Assembly: GCF_907164915.1 (NCBI RefSeq)
Contig: NC_061862.1
Span: forward strand, 124,434,641 to 124,498,640
Direction of reading: 5' to 3'
DNA length: 64,000 nucleotides
Origin: Impatiens glandulifera
Lineage: Eukaryota; Streptophyta; Magnoliopsida; Ericales; Balsaminaceae
Shown one piece after another: positions 32,830 to 44,699 of this stretch. A program made the position numbers and the translations under genes. Each line of letters starts with the position of its first letter. The first letter of the stretch is position 1. The notes beneath the pieces were generated by a model that saw only the letters and a list, made by a program, of their open reading frames with translations, ran no database searches and was not told the origin of the DNA.

Positions 32830-34904
32830 CTATAATGAAGCTTCCTTAAATTGTAACACACCCATACGTGCAGTATGCCCGTAAAATACCATAGGTATTA
32901 CACCTTTAGTTAGGGGGTCTGCTAACATAGATTTTGTTCCTAAATGCTCGATACAAATCTGACCACTTTGTACCATTTCTTTCACACGTAGGAACTTAAT
33001 GTCAATATTCTTTGACTTCGATGAGCTCCTATTATTATTGGAATACAAAACAACTGAATTATTGTCACAAAAATCTTAATATGTCTTTCAACCCCCGGAA
33101 TAATGCGCAGTCTTGTGACAAAATTCTTAAAACAAATTCCCTGATGTGATGCTTCAAAACATGCCACAAATTCAGCCTCCATAGTAGAGCTGGTAACAAG
33201 TGTCTGTTTAAACGCAGCCAAGATGTAGATCTCCTACTGTCTAGGCAACCCGCAAAATCGGAGTCAGAATACCCAACGATCTCCAAATGGCCTGTCCTCC
33301 TATATGTGAGCATATAATCCTTTGTTTTCTTTAGGTATCTCATCACCCTTTTAGCTGCTTTCCAGTGATCTATTGAGATATCTGCCTAACACACCAACTA
33401 TGAACGCAATACCCGGACGCGTACATACTTGTGCATACATAAGACTTCCAACTGCAGAAGCATATGGAATCTTTTGCATTTCCTGGATGTCTAAACTTGA
33501 TTTTGGACTTTGATTTAAACTGAATTTGTCTCCTTTGGCAACTAGGGTATTTCCTGGTTTGCAATTCTACATGCCAAATCGTTCAAGCACTTTATCGATA
33601 TAGCTCCTTTGAGATAACCCAAGAATATACTGAGATCTTTCAAGGTATATTTGGATCCCTAATACAAAAGATGCTTCATCAAGATCTGTCATTTCAAAGT
33701 TATTCGAAAGAAATTTCTTAGTTTCGTGCAAGGAGCTCATATCGTTTGTGGCAAGCAGAATGTCATCCACATACAAAACCAAAAAAATAAATTTACTCCC
33801 ACTAAACTTTTGATAAACACAATCATCAACTACATTCATTTCAAAACCGTATGAAAGAATTATTTGATGAAATTTATGATACCATTGGCGAGACGCTTGT
33901 TTTAGTCCATAGATAGATTTTCTTAATTTACAAACCATTTGTTTCGGGTCATCGACCTCAAAACTTTCAGGTTGTACCATATAGATTGTTTCATCAATGT
34001 CACCATTCAGAAACGTTGTCTTTACATCCATCTGATGAAGCTCCAAATCAAAATGTGCCACTAGAGTCATGATTATCCTAAAAGAGTCTTTCGAAGAAAC
34101 TGGAGAGAAAGTCTCTTTATATCAATTCCCTTTTTCTGAGTATAACCGTTAGCTACAAGACGTGTTTTATACTTCTCCACATTACCATTAGCATCCCGTT
34201 TGGTTTTAAAAATTCATTTACAACCTACGGGTTTTGCACCTTCTGGCAATAGGACAAGTTCTCAAACCTTATTGTCTTGCATTGATTTATACTCATCATG
34301 CATTGCTTCGATTCATTTATCCGAATTAGGACCCTTCATGGAATGACAAAAGTTGATAGGATCATCCTCAATCATGCCACCATTGTCCTCATTTTCTTGA
34401 AGAAATGTCACATAATCATTCGGAATGGCATTTCTCTATTCTCTAGTGGATCTAGGTAATAACGTTGGCTCTTGAACAATATTTTCTTGAGTTTCGTGAA
34501 TTTGTTCTTCAGCTACAACTTGGTGTTCCCGTTCAATTTGAATGGGTTCCTCAAATGTATCTTGAAACTGTATGGGAGTAACAATGACTAATCCTTCTTG
34601 AGGTGTCAGGTCAATCACTTTGGTGATTTCCTGATCCTCTAAAGAAAAGTCTAAAACTGTATTTCTCAAAGAACGTGGCAGTACCCGTCTCAAAATTGTT
34701 TCTTGATGTGGGATCATAAAACTCATCCGTAAGAAGAGCGGGTTGGTCTATCCTTAATGCTATGTCCAGATCCATACAGCGTAAATGAATTAAAATGGAT
34801 TCTTTCCAGTTCTTAAAGTTGTCCCCCGATAAAATGGGGACTGGATAGTTAGTAGATATCAAAGAACCAGATCCTGAAGTTAACAAAAAAATATAAACCC
34901 TCAC
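32830..34904 (-). pseudogene. copia-2 gag-start/RT/RNase H pseudogene
   Basis: Minus strand, in order: gag start (VPILSGDNFKNWKESILIHL, 34770-34850), a frame change near 34680, the acidic region before RT (34436-34620), RT with MDVKTTFLNGDIDETIYM near 33980-34030 and the intact catalytic motif LYVDDILLAT near 33750-33790, then RNase H pieces (DSDFAGCLDSRRST near 33240-33290; SSTMEAEFVACFEA near 33140-33190) and the C-terminal EHLGTKSMLADPLTKG near 32900-32950. At least four frame breaks. No zinc knuckle, protease or integrase. It could not move by itself. Confidence 0.88.
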
Positions 34905-35708
34905 ATTATTACAAATATTTAAATAATAAACAAATTATAGTTAACCCCATCGCAAGATACCAAACACAACATTAAAACCAAATTTTTGGATAATAATTTT
35001 AATTGTAAGCGGTACTCTTGTTGCAATAAAAAAATCTTGACAATAAATTCTGTAAAACTAATAAATTTATCTTTAGATAAAAGTATAATCCACATGAAAA
35101 ATTTATAACTGTCACAGATTTATTACCACTGGTATGTTTATATTTCTGCCAAGTATTGATCCACCTTTGGGTTAATCAATAAACGCATTAAATAAAAAAT
35201 ATACAACCATCCTTAAGAATTTAAATAAAACAATTACGAAATAGAGGTCACTTTGGTGACATCTGAAGATGTAATGATTTTATTTAAATGGAATAAATAT
35301 TGGATTATTAATATTATTATCTAATTTAATAAAATAGATTCTAATAATTCATTTCTTAGCCGTTAATATTATTTAATATAATATAAATTCTTTATTAATG
35401 ATGATAAAAAATAAATATTATATTATCAATTCCTTATTTATTTAATGATAATAAAAAATTATTATATTATCAATTCCTTATTTATTTAATAATAAAAAAA
35501 AATATTATTTTATCAATTCCTTATTTATTTTATTATCTTAATAGAGAATATTATTTCCTTATTTATCTTGTAGTTTAATAGTAATGATAATAAAAATAAA
35601 ATAATATATTTTATTTATTATTAATTAAAAAATAAATAATTAAATAAATAAACCAATCCAGATTCAAATACGATCATTATAAAAAATTATCGATTCATAA
35701 ATAGGATA

Positions 35709-35722
35709 GCTCTGATACCAAC
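35709..35722 (-). promoter_or_regulatory. Primer-binding site of copia-2
   Basis: Minus strand GTTGGTATCAGAGC, immediately after the 5' LTR. Confidence 0.92.
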
Positions 35723-36198
35723 TGATAGAAATTTTTATCAGTATTCTAATCATGAATATAGACTATAATTATAACGCAGCAGAAGCGTACCTGAAGATGA
35801 TCCCATTGTAGATCCTGATTGATTTGTTCTTGAAAGGAACGGTTAGGTCTTCCAAGACTAAGTATTATCCGTTCTCCTCTGATATTGACAGGGGAAATCA
35901 AAGGACAAGAAAACGGAGAAGAGTTGAGAGAGAGAAGGCATGAGATTTCTTCTTTGAATCTCCCTCTCCTGTTTCTTAAATAATACTTGTCTGAAGGACT
36001 TAACCCTAGTTGAAGCCCATATATTGTTAAAGCCCACAATATAAGAAGGCCCACCATATTATTAATACTTGTTTTGTCACGTCATCAAATAAACAAATAC
36101 TAAACGGGTATTTACAATTATTCATTTCATAATCATTAAGCTCATGACTTTAATCTAATAATATGCTCTACATATATATTTAAATCTAAAATTCAACA
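35723..36198 (-). repeat. 5' LTR of copia-2
   Basis: 476 bp, same ends as the 3' LTR apart from the last bases (ATTCAACA on the plus strand). Next to target duplication GTTGC. Confidence 0.93.
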
Positions 36199-36203
36199 GT
36201 TGC

Positions 36204-36682
36204 TGATTATCAGCGGCAACCCACTACAGTCTTCAACGAACTTTGATTTATTTTTTCTATTTTTTTTAAACCTGCTATTTGTTAACCGAGCCCAAATGAT
36301 TATTTCATGTATTTTATACTCGGTTTCATTTTTTATTTTCTATTTACATCCATTTAAATTTATTCATAATTGTCTAGTAATTTATTTCGAACAACTAATT
36401 AATATGACGTTGTGTCCAAATTAATTTTAACTTTCATCATGGCCAATCAAAGTATTTTTAAAATAAAGTTTGTACTTGAAATTAAAATTAAAAAATTAAA
36501 AAAAGAGTACAAAATTAGTGTCTAAACTATTTTTTAAGTTAGGAGCACGATCATACTATAATTTTTGTTTATGAATTATACCACAAACATCTCAACAAAG
36601 TTATTTCGATCTTTATGATAGTAGAAGTTTTATCCACCTTGAAGAAGCCTTAGCTGTGATAATTCATCATCTGTGTTGGTTC
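36204..36682. other. Unassigned AT-rich DNA
   Basis: T-rich stretch 36230-36380 and nothing recognised. Confidence 0.4.
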
Positions 36683-37145
36683 TGTTGGGTTATTTGTTTG
36701 GCCTCCCAACTATTGTAACAAAAAAAAACTCATCTTATTTAAGAAGCTCATAAGCCCATTTGTGTTAAATAAGGCATGATTGTCTTATTAAAAAAATACT
36801 TTTGAGATGTCCTCATTCTACTATAAAAGTTGAAGGAAGCGGCCTTATCAAAATATATATGAGAGACATCTATTATACACTTGTAGAGAGATAGTGAGAT
36901 ATCTTCTTTATTTAGCTCTTATCTTCATTTATTTCGTGTTTAACATTTGATTATAGTGAAGCTTTTTTTGGAAAAAAGTCCTGTGTTTTTTACTCATCGA
37001 TTTGAGTAGGTTTTTCACGTTATATTCTTGGTGTTCTTGTGTCATTTATATTTCTTTATGTTTATTGTTTCTCGCTACTAAGGATCTAATCAAGTTGAAA
37101 TAGGTAATTAATCATGAGTGTGATTATTTCGCTTTATTCCTAACA
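36683..37145 (+). mobile_element. Probable solo or broken copia LTR
   Basis: A 463-bp segment starts TGTTGGGTTA and ends TTCCTAACA. Its last third reads like the R/U5 of copia LTRs (TTTTTACTCATCGATTTGAG, TTTTTCACGTTATATTCTTG, GTGTTCTTGTGTCA). Flanking five bases do not match (GGTTC and TATTA) and no primer site follows, so the boundaries are tentative. Confidence 0.5.
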
Positions 37146-37515
37146 TATTATGTCAAACTTAGGAAAGTCGACCATGGTGAAGTGGTATGAAGAATATGTT
37201 GGTGGTCTTCATAAAGAGGATGATCACCGTCATGTTCACGATCTAGCTTGTCTCTCTTTGGTTGGCTTCCGTGGAAGGAGATTGTAGTTCATTTTTTCTC
37301 ATATGTGCCTAAGTGAACATATTGTTGATGTAATAACTCTATTATTTGTTGGAATGAATTGTTGTGGTAATAACTATTATTTGATGGCATCTATAAGATT
37401 TGTTTGTCTAAGATTATTCTTGAATAAGGCATTGTGATTAAAACGATGAGAAAAGAAGCATATTAAATAAGTGTGAGGGTTGGTGGTTATAACCATGGTC
37501 ATGGGTTGTGATTTG
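37146..37515. other. Unassigned DNA after LTR-like segment
   Basis: Begins with ATTATGTCAAACTTAGGAAA, which looks like the ATG context of a retroelement gag, but the frame soon closes. No assignment. Confidence 0.35.
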
Positions 37516-37655
37516 GGATCCTCTATTTCTAAAATATCGTGTTCCCATGTTCCCTTTCACGGGGGAAGGTCAATATCGTAATAAAAAAGAGTTGATATTG
37601 CCCTTCACCTATGAGAGAGAACAGGGGAACACAGTATTTTTGGAGTAGAGGATCA
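37516..37655. mobile_element. MITE-like hairpin (about 140 bp)
   Basis: Near full-length inverted repeat. The left end (GGATCCTCTA ... GTGTTCCC, 37517-37546) pairs with the right end (GGGGAACAC ... GTAGAGGATC, 37624-37654), and inner arms GGTCAATATC / GATATTGCCC pair again. No coding. Family not assigned; no clear target duplication. Confidence 0.7.
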
Positions 37656-37738
37656 TGTGTCATGGTTGTGCCCGACTAAAGGTCAGACCTATGCAATTTT
37701 GAACTTCACCCTCAAATTTCTCACATTTTTAAAAATTA

Positions 37739-37968
37739 TAGTATTATTAGTTATTTATTTAATTATTAAATATATAAATTAATTAATATATTTTTCTTTA
37801 AATTATATTAATAATTTTTTATATATCATGAATTCTTTTATATATTTTAATTTTTTTATATAATAGATATTATAATTAATTATATTTTAATTATAATATC
37901 TATTTTATACAACATTTCATAATATATAAAAAAAAAAATATATCATTATATTAAATAACTAATACTAT
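37739..37968. repeat. AT-rich foldback
   Basis: Outer arms TAGTATTATTAGTTATTTA and TAAATAACTAATACTA pair across 230 bp. Inside, 37862-37907 forms a second hairpin with arms AATAGATATTATAATT / AATTATAATATCTATT. Confidence 0.6.
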
Positions 37969-39179
37969 TTTGTTGAAAATTTTACAAGTTTGGAGACTTT
38001 AAAAGTGGATATATTCCTTAACATTTTAGTTCCAAATTAAAACTATTTTTTTTTATTTTCTCTTCTACTCCTTTAAACCAAAATATCTTTATGTTTTGGA
38101 TGTGATAACCGATTATTTTTTTTTAGTAATAGTGGAGCAACTTTTGGGTAACAACTCTACATCAACCCCACTACTCTCCATCAAGAACCATTTCCTGTCC
38201 TACCCACTTTTCAAACAATTTTTCCCAAACTACCCATATTTTCATTCACATTTCCAAACTACCCACATTTCTCTCTCTAAATCATTAATCAACTTTTTAA
38301 TTACCCATCTTTTACATTAACTTCACTAATTACTTTATTTTATAAATACAAATATATCTAATTAAAATTAATAATATATATTAAATAAAATATATTACAT
38401 AAATATTAAAATAACACATATATTTTAAAAAATAAAATAAATAATTTAATGATGAACAAATTAATGTTGCAAATAATTAAAATATCACGGCAATAGAAAA
38501 AGATCTTTTTTCTTGCATTTGGGGCATCCTTATTTAATTCTCACAATTATAACATATTAAACACTAGCTAAAAATAAACTCTAATTAATGTTACGAGGTA
38601 TAAATTAAAATTTATTTATATGTTGTTTTTTTGTCTTTATTTAATACAAAAATTAATTAATTAAAAATAAATATTATATTATGTTTTTGTATTTGTTTTA
38701 GTTTGATTATTTAAAAAAAATGTTTACAAACTAGTTAGGTTAATTAGATATCCATGACTCAATATTTTGATATGTAACTTCTTTAGTTCAATATTACCTT
38801 CGTTCTCTATTATCTTCTTTCTTTAGTATTGAATCTATAGGAATCATCGTGAAGAAGAAGACATCCATTGATAAAAAATACTTTGTTACTTGGAACATTA
38901 AGATGAGATAGTAAATAACGAGAAAAAAATAATTGAGAGAAAAATCATGTAATGTTATTGCATTAGAAGATATTTATTTATACAAAACTCAACATTATTA
39001 AAACAAACTTCTCTAATATAAGAAAAGTACCTATAATATTCAAAACATGATTTCTCCTTAACTTATATATATATATATATATAATGATCAAGTTATATGT
39101 ATTGAATCAATCTTCACTTTTTATTTTTTTCTTCTTTTCTCCATCATTCATTTCCTTCTCATCATCATTTTTCACCAAT
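37969..39179. other. AT-rich intergenic DNA
   Basis: Contains a CCCAAACTACCCA-type tract near 38220-38275 and a TA microsatellite near 39066-39082. No gene seen. Confidence 0.45.
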
Positions 39180-40075
39180 TGTTCAAGCACCTCTGTTTTC
39201 TTAGGATATTTTGATCATCGTATTTGAATTCAATCACAATAATTCCTTTTGTCTCTGTCCCACATTAGGTGGGATTACAAGGTTAAGGTTTGGGGATTAG
39301 AATTTAACACAGTAAGGAACCACTTTTTTGTTTTATAGGAATCATGATGATGAGTTATTTGTAATAAATGTATTTGGAGCTCGTTTAAGCATAATCGGTA
39401 TAATTCTCGCGACATTCATCAAAATTTTAGTAATATCCGGAACGTGTTAGATATTAAGTATGTAGAGAGATTTTTGTTGATTAAAGTTTTAGTGGTACCA
39501 ATATTAAATATTCAGAGGCATACTATTTCCAACTTTAATAATTTGAGTACCTGTAAAAGGAGCATGTACGTGTATATTATTAAAATTATAAATAATATGG
39601 TCGGTAACACCTGAATTTGAACATCAAGTGGGATCTATAATAGTAGACGATATAACTAACATTTTCGTAGGATTTGTAAAAGGATTAAACCGAGGGCAAG
39701 TGAGAGAACTATGTACTTGTATATTACATATTTGACAAGGTGGATGATAAGAACAACTTTAGTAGCGATGACCAATTTTATGACTAAAATTATATTTAGG
39801 ATACGCCATTGTTTAATCTTTGGATTATTGATTTGAATTGTTTTCTTTTGATCATCTATTTCTTGAAGAAATCTGTGAGAAATTTTAAGATTTCTTTCTA
39901 CTATATTCATAAAATTAAACCTATCATGATTGGAGTAACTTGTAATTTACAATAGATATAGTTTTGTTTATCAAGATTTACGTTTGCAACTATTATTGGT
40001 AGAACTAAGAAGTGATATTGTTCTTTCATTAAAATCGTTTTCGGGAGTTGTCACTTATAAACTCTGATACCAAGT
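39180..40075 (-). pseudogene. copia gag/protease remnant (copia-3)
   Basis: Minus strand from the primer-binding site at 40062-40072 (TGGTATCAGAG) reads degenerate copia coding: gag end and zinc-knuckle-like CQICNI near 39720-39740, then a protease-to-integrase linker resembling NNIHVHAPFTGTQ-IKVGN near 39520-39570, then LHVP-type sequence near 39440. Many stops. The rest of pol is not present. Confidence 0.65.
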
Positions 40076-40076
40076 T

Positions 40077-40378
40077 TGATTTTAGAATTGACAATATAAA
40101 CAATAACTATTTGATTGAGTTCTTGAAGAAAAAGATTGAAATAATATTGTTAATTGAATGTTTAATATTTACAATAGTTTAGCTAGTAATAGAAAAGTTA
40201 AATAATATGAGAAAATATATGAATTAAATAATATATAGAACCTAATTAATATGAGATAATTCATAGATTTCTCTCATCTGTTTAATAATTTATGAGCTTA
40301 CATTAGTGGGCTGCTCTTTGATCCTATAGATGTGCTAACCGAAATTCTCTAAGAAAAAACTTGTGACACAATCCTACA
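40077..40378 (-). repeat. Possible LTR of copia-3
   Basis: Next to the primer site the plus strand starts TGATTTTAGAATTG and a matching CA end (AATCCTACA) occurs at 40378, giving a 302-bp TG..CA segment. No second copy is present for confirmation. Confidence 0.45.
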
Positions 40379-41749
40379 ATTGTTGATATTTTTCTTTAGG
40401 TTTTAAAAGTGGATAGTAAATGTGGGCGGGAAATTTGACGAAATAATCCTGATAATAGAGTTATTTCCAAATTTAGTATAGGATATATAATATTTGCAAA
40501 TGTAACCTTTTGTCCATAGAAAAAGTCCCTTTTGCCCCTTTAATAAAAAAATAACCTTTCCCCATTTCCTTCCTTTTCCGTTTTCCCTCCCTCTTCTCTT
40601 TTCATATTTCCGAACCCCCCTCTCTCCCCGTATTCTCTCTTTTTCTCTTCTCCCCCGACGACGATCCAATCCGAACAACTAACAAAGGAATCGACCGATC
40701 ATTTCGGCTTTAGAGTGAGTTTTCTCCGAGGCAACGAACTCCCCAATGTAACGCCGCATCATTTAAGGTGAGTTTTTCCCGTTTTTTCGTCGTTTACCTT
40801 CCATGCATGCTGAAATGGAAGAATGGTTTAGGATTTTAGCGTTTAGAGTTTAGGTTTAGGGTTTTATGGGGTGACTGAATGATTTTGGGTTCAAGATGCA
40901 TTTGTCGCAAGCATCACAGGCAAAAATGCGTCTGTCGTAGGTGAATATGTATTATTCTCTTGTGACAGATGCATTGTCACCTGCGACAAATGTCTTATTT
41001 GATTCTTTAATGAAGTGGTAATTGCTTTCATTAGTCTGACATAATGTTTTTTTTGCAGATGGCACCAACCAAAAGAAAAAGAAAAACCAAATCCGTTATT
41101 GAGAACTTTCCTGGCTGTGTCTCATGGAAATCTACTTGTACCTTCTTGTTAAAGACGAAGGACAAGTTTAATCACCTTGGTCTTATGGATAGGGCTTTGC
41201 AGACTCAATTTCAGCATCTATTGAAAGCCCCGACTGTAATTTTCTCATGAACAATAATCCATCAGATGTTGATGAGGAAAAGCAACTCCAATTCGAAAGG
41301 AATAAGTTTCCTGGTCAATGTTCAGGAGCTCTACTGGGGCATGAAGGAATATGCCTTGGTGACATACCTAAACTTTGGAAGATTTCCTGTGGTCGAAAAC
41401 TGGCACGTTGAAGAATGTCTACCATAGTCCGTAAATATTTTGGGGGCAAAGCGATTGTTAGAGTGAATGAGGTTCAAACAATTTTCCTCCGATGCTCTAA
41501 TAAGGAGGATGCATGGATGATTGGGCTCATAAACCTGATTTACCAGTGTCTTTTTGGATATGATAATAAGAGGAGGGTAAATTTGAAAATCTTCAGCATG
41601 GTGGAGGACATGGAGATGTTCTTCAATTTCTATGGGGAAAAGTGTCCTTCAATTCAACCCTGAAGGGTATTGACAAAGACATGAAACATCTCTGGGAGCT
41701 ATATCTGGCCAAGAAGGAAACCTGCAAGGGGAACTATGATGTCTCTTAT

Positions 41750-43070
41750 TGTTAGAAAAATTAAGGAAGTTCATTTTTAAAACCGGCCATAAATTACAAA
41801 TTTTGAATAAATATTCTAAATAATCAAAAATGGAGAAATTGTTATAAAAATTAAGTAGATTAATTTTAACCTGCTAAAGAACTTAATCAATCTCAATCTT
41901 CATGTGCAGGTACAGATCAAGCCACATTATATCGGTTGAAGAACATAACTCAATGATCCGGTCATAGTCTGTGAAACCGGCTGAACTCCCTCAACCGGAT
42001 CGGCTAGCAAAAGCTGATGCATCCGGCTGACTCACTCGTATTAAAGATCATAAAAGCTCAACAGAAAAATATGAAAAGTGATGAATTTGAGAAGATGACG
42101 TAATATGACGATATAGAGATTTCTCGGAAATATACAAGAAGAAAAGATCCAGATCAGAAGCATGCAATGAAAACAATGATGAAACTGTTTATCTAACTCT
42201 ACAAGCAACCTCTAATCCAGGCGGCTGACCTAGTGCATGTATGCCAAGTGTCAAAAATACAAGCCGGCCTAAGTGCATGTATGCCAAGTGTCAAAAATAA
42301 CAAAGCGTGCACGTAACCTCTAAACTGGACCGACGTGTCTTCAAATGACCAATCAAGCGAAGAGAGAAAATTATGATCGTTGTCATATTTTCTCTATAAA
42401 TAGAAGCTCACGGTGCCGAAGACATATACGCGTGAGATCTCTACGAAAAGAATATACAAGAGAGAAGTAACAGCAAACAAAAGATCTTACGCACGACTTC
42501 GAACGGTAATTGAAGTTCCCTAAAGTGTTTGTGTATTGTGTGAGTATTTTACTATTGAGTAAAAGTGTTGTATTACATCATTGTGAGTGGTGTAACCGAC
42601 GAGCAGTAAATAAGACTCATTCGGATTGTGTGTTGTGGTTGTGTAATATTCCTCATGAATATCCTTCTCACTATTTGAGAAGAAGGGGTGACGTAGGAGA
42701 TTAAACTCCGAACATCCATAAAATCATGTCTCGTGTTCTTTATTTTCATATTCCGGCTTACTCACTTGAACCTAACCGAAACATCTAAACCGAACCGAAA
42801 TAACTAATAACTTCTTAAACCAAACCGGTTTTCTTCTTAAACCGATATCTCCTTCTAAATACCTTCTAAACCGAACTGTGTGTGTTGCTTCAAGTTGAAA
42901 CAAACCATTTCCGCACTTAAACCGGGTTCAAGAGGTTTGTGATAGCTTGTGTAGTGTTGAGAAGCGGTTCCAGTCTCTAGCCGGACTATTACCAATGTGT
43001 GTTGTGTTATTAAGCGTTCACCCTTAAAAACCGGAACTCCGGTCCTCCAAGGGCGATCCCGATCCTAACA
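41750..43070 (+). mobile_element. Solo LTR (1321 bp) with 5-bp target duplication
   Basis: Starts TGTTAG and ends CTAACA, flanked by CTTAT at 41745-41749 and 43071-43075. It contains TATAAATA at 42395-42402 and the AGAAGGGGTGACGTAGGAG block near 42680-42700 shared with the SIRE-like LTRs, so it belongs to a related but distinct family without the palindromes. The interior also has several AACCGG/CCGGTT-type short repeats near 41980-43050. It was inserted into coding sequence of the DUF1985-like gene. Confidence 0.93.
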
Positions 43071-43759
43071 CTTATACTATTAGTGGGTTCGCAATAGCCT
43101 TCCAAGTTTGGACATATTTAGTTAACAAGATATTTGTCCCCAAATTTGCGAATATGATCGAGGAACAACCTATATGCCCAATGATATTACTCTTTACAGT
43201 CTCCAGGAGCAACACCAGCACTATCCAAGAGGTATCCACTGCCCTCTTAAAGTGCAATATATTTAACAAGATTGATGAGTCTGAGGAGGAGAAGAGAACT
43301 ATTGTGGGGAAGACTTTGAAGAAATGGGAGGCTACATTTATGATGAATTATTTGAAGTGGATGGAAGGAAGAGAAAGAATGAAAATGGCAGCACTCCCAA
43401 ACCGGCGCCCAAGAGGAGAAGACCACTTAAAATCACACTAGCCAAGAGGATGGAGAAGTCATTTAATGATGAATCTAGCCAAGACACCTCTCAGTCTACT
43501 ACTCATGAATCTAGCCATGTCCCTTCAGCGACGACTCCTCAAACTAACGAAGAAAATTATCCATCTAACTAAGACAATCAAGTGACTCAAGCCCAGCATG
43601 ATGTCAAGTTTGATGAGCTAAGAAAAGATATGAAGGAACTGACAAGGGATGAGAATGAGCTTAAAACTGAAATGAAGGTCATCAAAGAGGATCAGCGTGT
43701 TATGTTCAATCACATAATTAAATTATTGGGTCAATAGAAGAATGTTGATTCAGATTCAG

Positions 43760-44330
43760 TGGAGTTCAACAAAGATGTTGTTGCTGATGGGTTTGATGAT
43801 GGGTTTGATGATGGGTTGAAGATGAACAAAGATGTTGTTGTTATGTTGATGATGGAATGGAGAAGAAAAAAGATGTTGTTGTTGTTGATGTTAATGATGG
43901 ATTGAATGATGATGGGTTGAATGATGATGGGTTGAAGATGAACAAAGATGTTGTTGATGTTCATGATGGATTGAATGATGATGGGTTAAATGATGATGGG
44001 TTGAATGAGAAAGAAGATATTGTTGTTGTTGATGGGTTGAATGAGAAATAAGATATTGCTGTTGTTGATGGGTTGGAGAAGAAAGAAGATATTGTTGTTG
44101 TTGATGGGTTGGAGAAGAAAGAAGATATTGTTGTTGTTGATGTTGTTGATGGGTTGGATAAGAAAGAAGATATTTCTTTTGTTGATGTTGTTGATGGGTT
44201 GGATAAGAAAGAAGATATTGTTGTTGTTGATGATGATGTTGATGTTGAGAAGGAAAACAAAGATGTTGATGTTGATGTTGATGTTGAGAAGGAAAACAAA
44301 GATGTTGATGTTCTGAATGAGTTGGAAAAG
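43760..44330 (+). repeat. Coding minisatellite (acidic DGLEKKEDIVVVD repeats)
   Basis: Imperfect tandem units of about 24-45 bp built from GATGGGTTG, AAGAAAGAAGATATTGTTG and GTTGATG blocks, encoding DGLNDDGL, DGLEKKEDIVVVD and DVEKENKDVD runs in the gene's frame. One unit carries a TAA at 44049-44051. The opposite-strand His/Gln/Ser-rich ORF is a shadow of this repeat. Confidence 0.85.
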
Positions 44331-44699
44331 GAGGCTGAGTTGAAGATGGACGACAATGAAGATTTGGCCACAAAGAAGAAGGAGTTCGGCACGAAAAAGA
44401 AAGAGTTGAGCACAAAGAGGAAGGTGGAGTTGGCCAAGAAGAGGACGGAGGAGTTGGCCAAGAAGAGGAAGGTGGAGTTGGTGAAGAAGAAGGATGGTGA
44501 TCAGGAGTTGGAGAAGAAGAAGGATGATGATGTATTAGAAATGACTCCAACAAAATTTTTGGGAAAGCAATTTCAGAGAAAGAAGAAGTCCACAAAATTG
44601 GGGAACTACACAAACCCTAATGGAAAAACGTTTAAACTCAATGATCCAGTAACTGTCAATCCTCTTTTAGTCTTTTTCTTCACTATGTTCTCTTACTAA

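Larger units (their letters stand above)
31960..36198 (-). mobile_element. Ty1/copia element with large internal deletion (copia-2)
   Basis: Two LTRs of exactly 476 bp (31960-32435 and 35723-36198) and a perfect target duplication GTTGC at 31955-31959 and 36199-36203. By eye the LTRs are about 94% identical. The primer site is at 35709-35722. The interior is only about 3.3 kb: the gag start is followed directly by the segment before reverse transcriptase, so most of gag, protease and integrase are missing. Non-coding leader fills 34905-35708 and non-coding 3' sequence fills 32436-32829; both are AT-rich. Confidence 0.93.
40600..44699 (+). pseudogene. DUF1985-like transposon-associated gene, split by a solo LTR
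   Basis: A CT-rich leader (40560-40670) and a 5' UTR intron (GTGAGT donor at 40768, TTTTGCAG acceptor at 41058) precede ATG at 41059. The first residues are basic (MAPTKRKRKTKS, a likely nuclear signal). Further pieces read KYFGGKAIVRVNEVQTIF (41430-41485) and VEDMEMFFNFY (41600-41633), then after a one-base frameshift VSFNSTLKGIDKD, and beyond the inserted LTR SGFAIAFQVWTYLVN (43080-43125). This order resembles the plant DUF1985 family, often found with Ulp1-type peptidases in Mutator-like transposons. Stops at about 43570 and 43736 and one at 44049 break the acidic C-terminal half, which ends KFLGKQFQRKKKST...YTNPNGK before TAA at 44697. No peptidase domain visible. The call is by pattern only. 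Confidence 0.6.

Noticed and set aside
43891..44613. 240-codon His/Gln/Ser-rich ORF on the minus strand
   Set aside because: Shadow of the acidic coding minisatellite on the plus strand; composition follows from the repeat.
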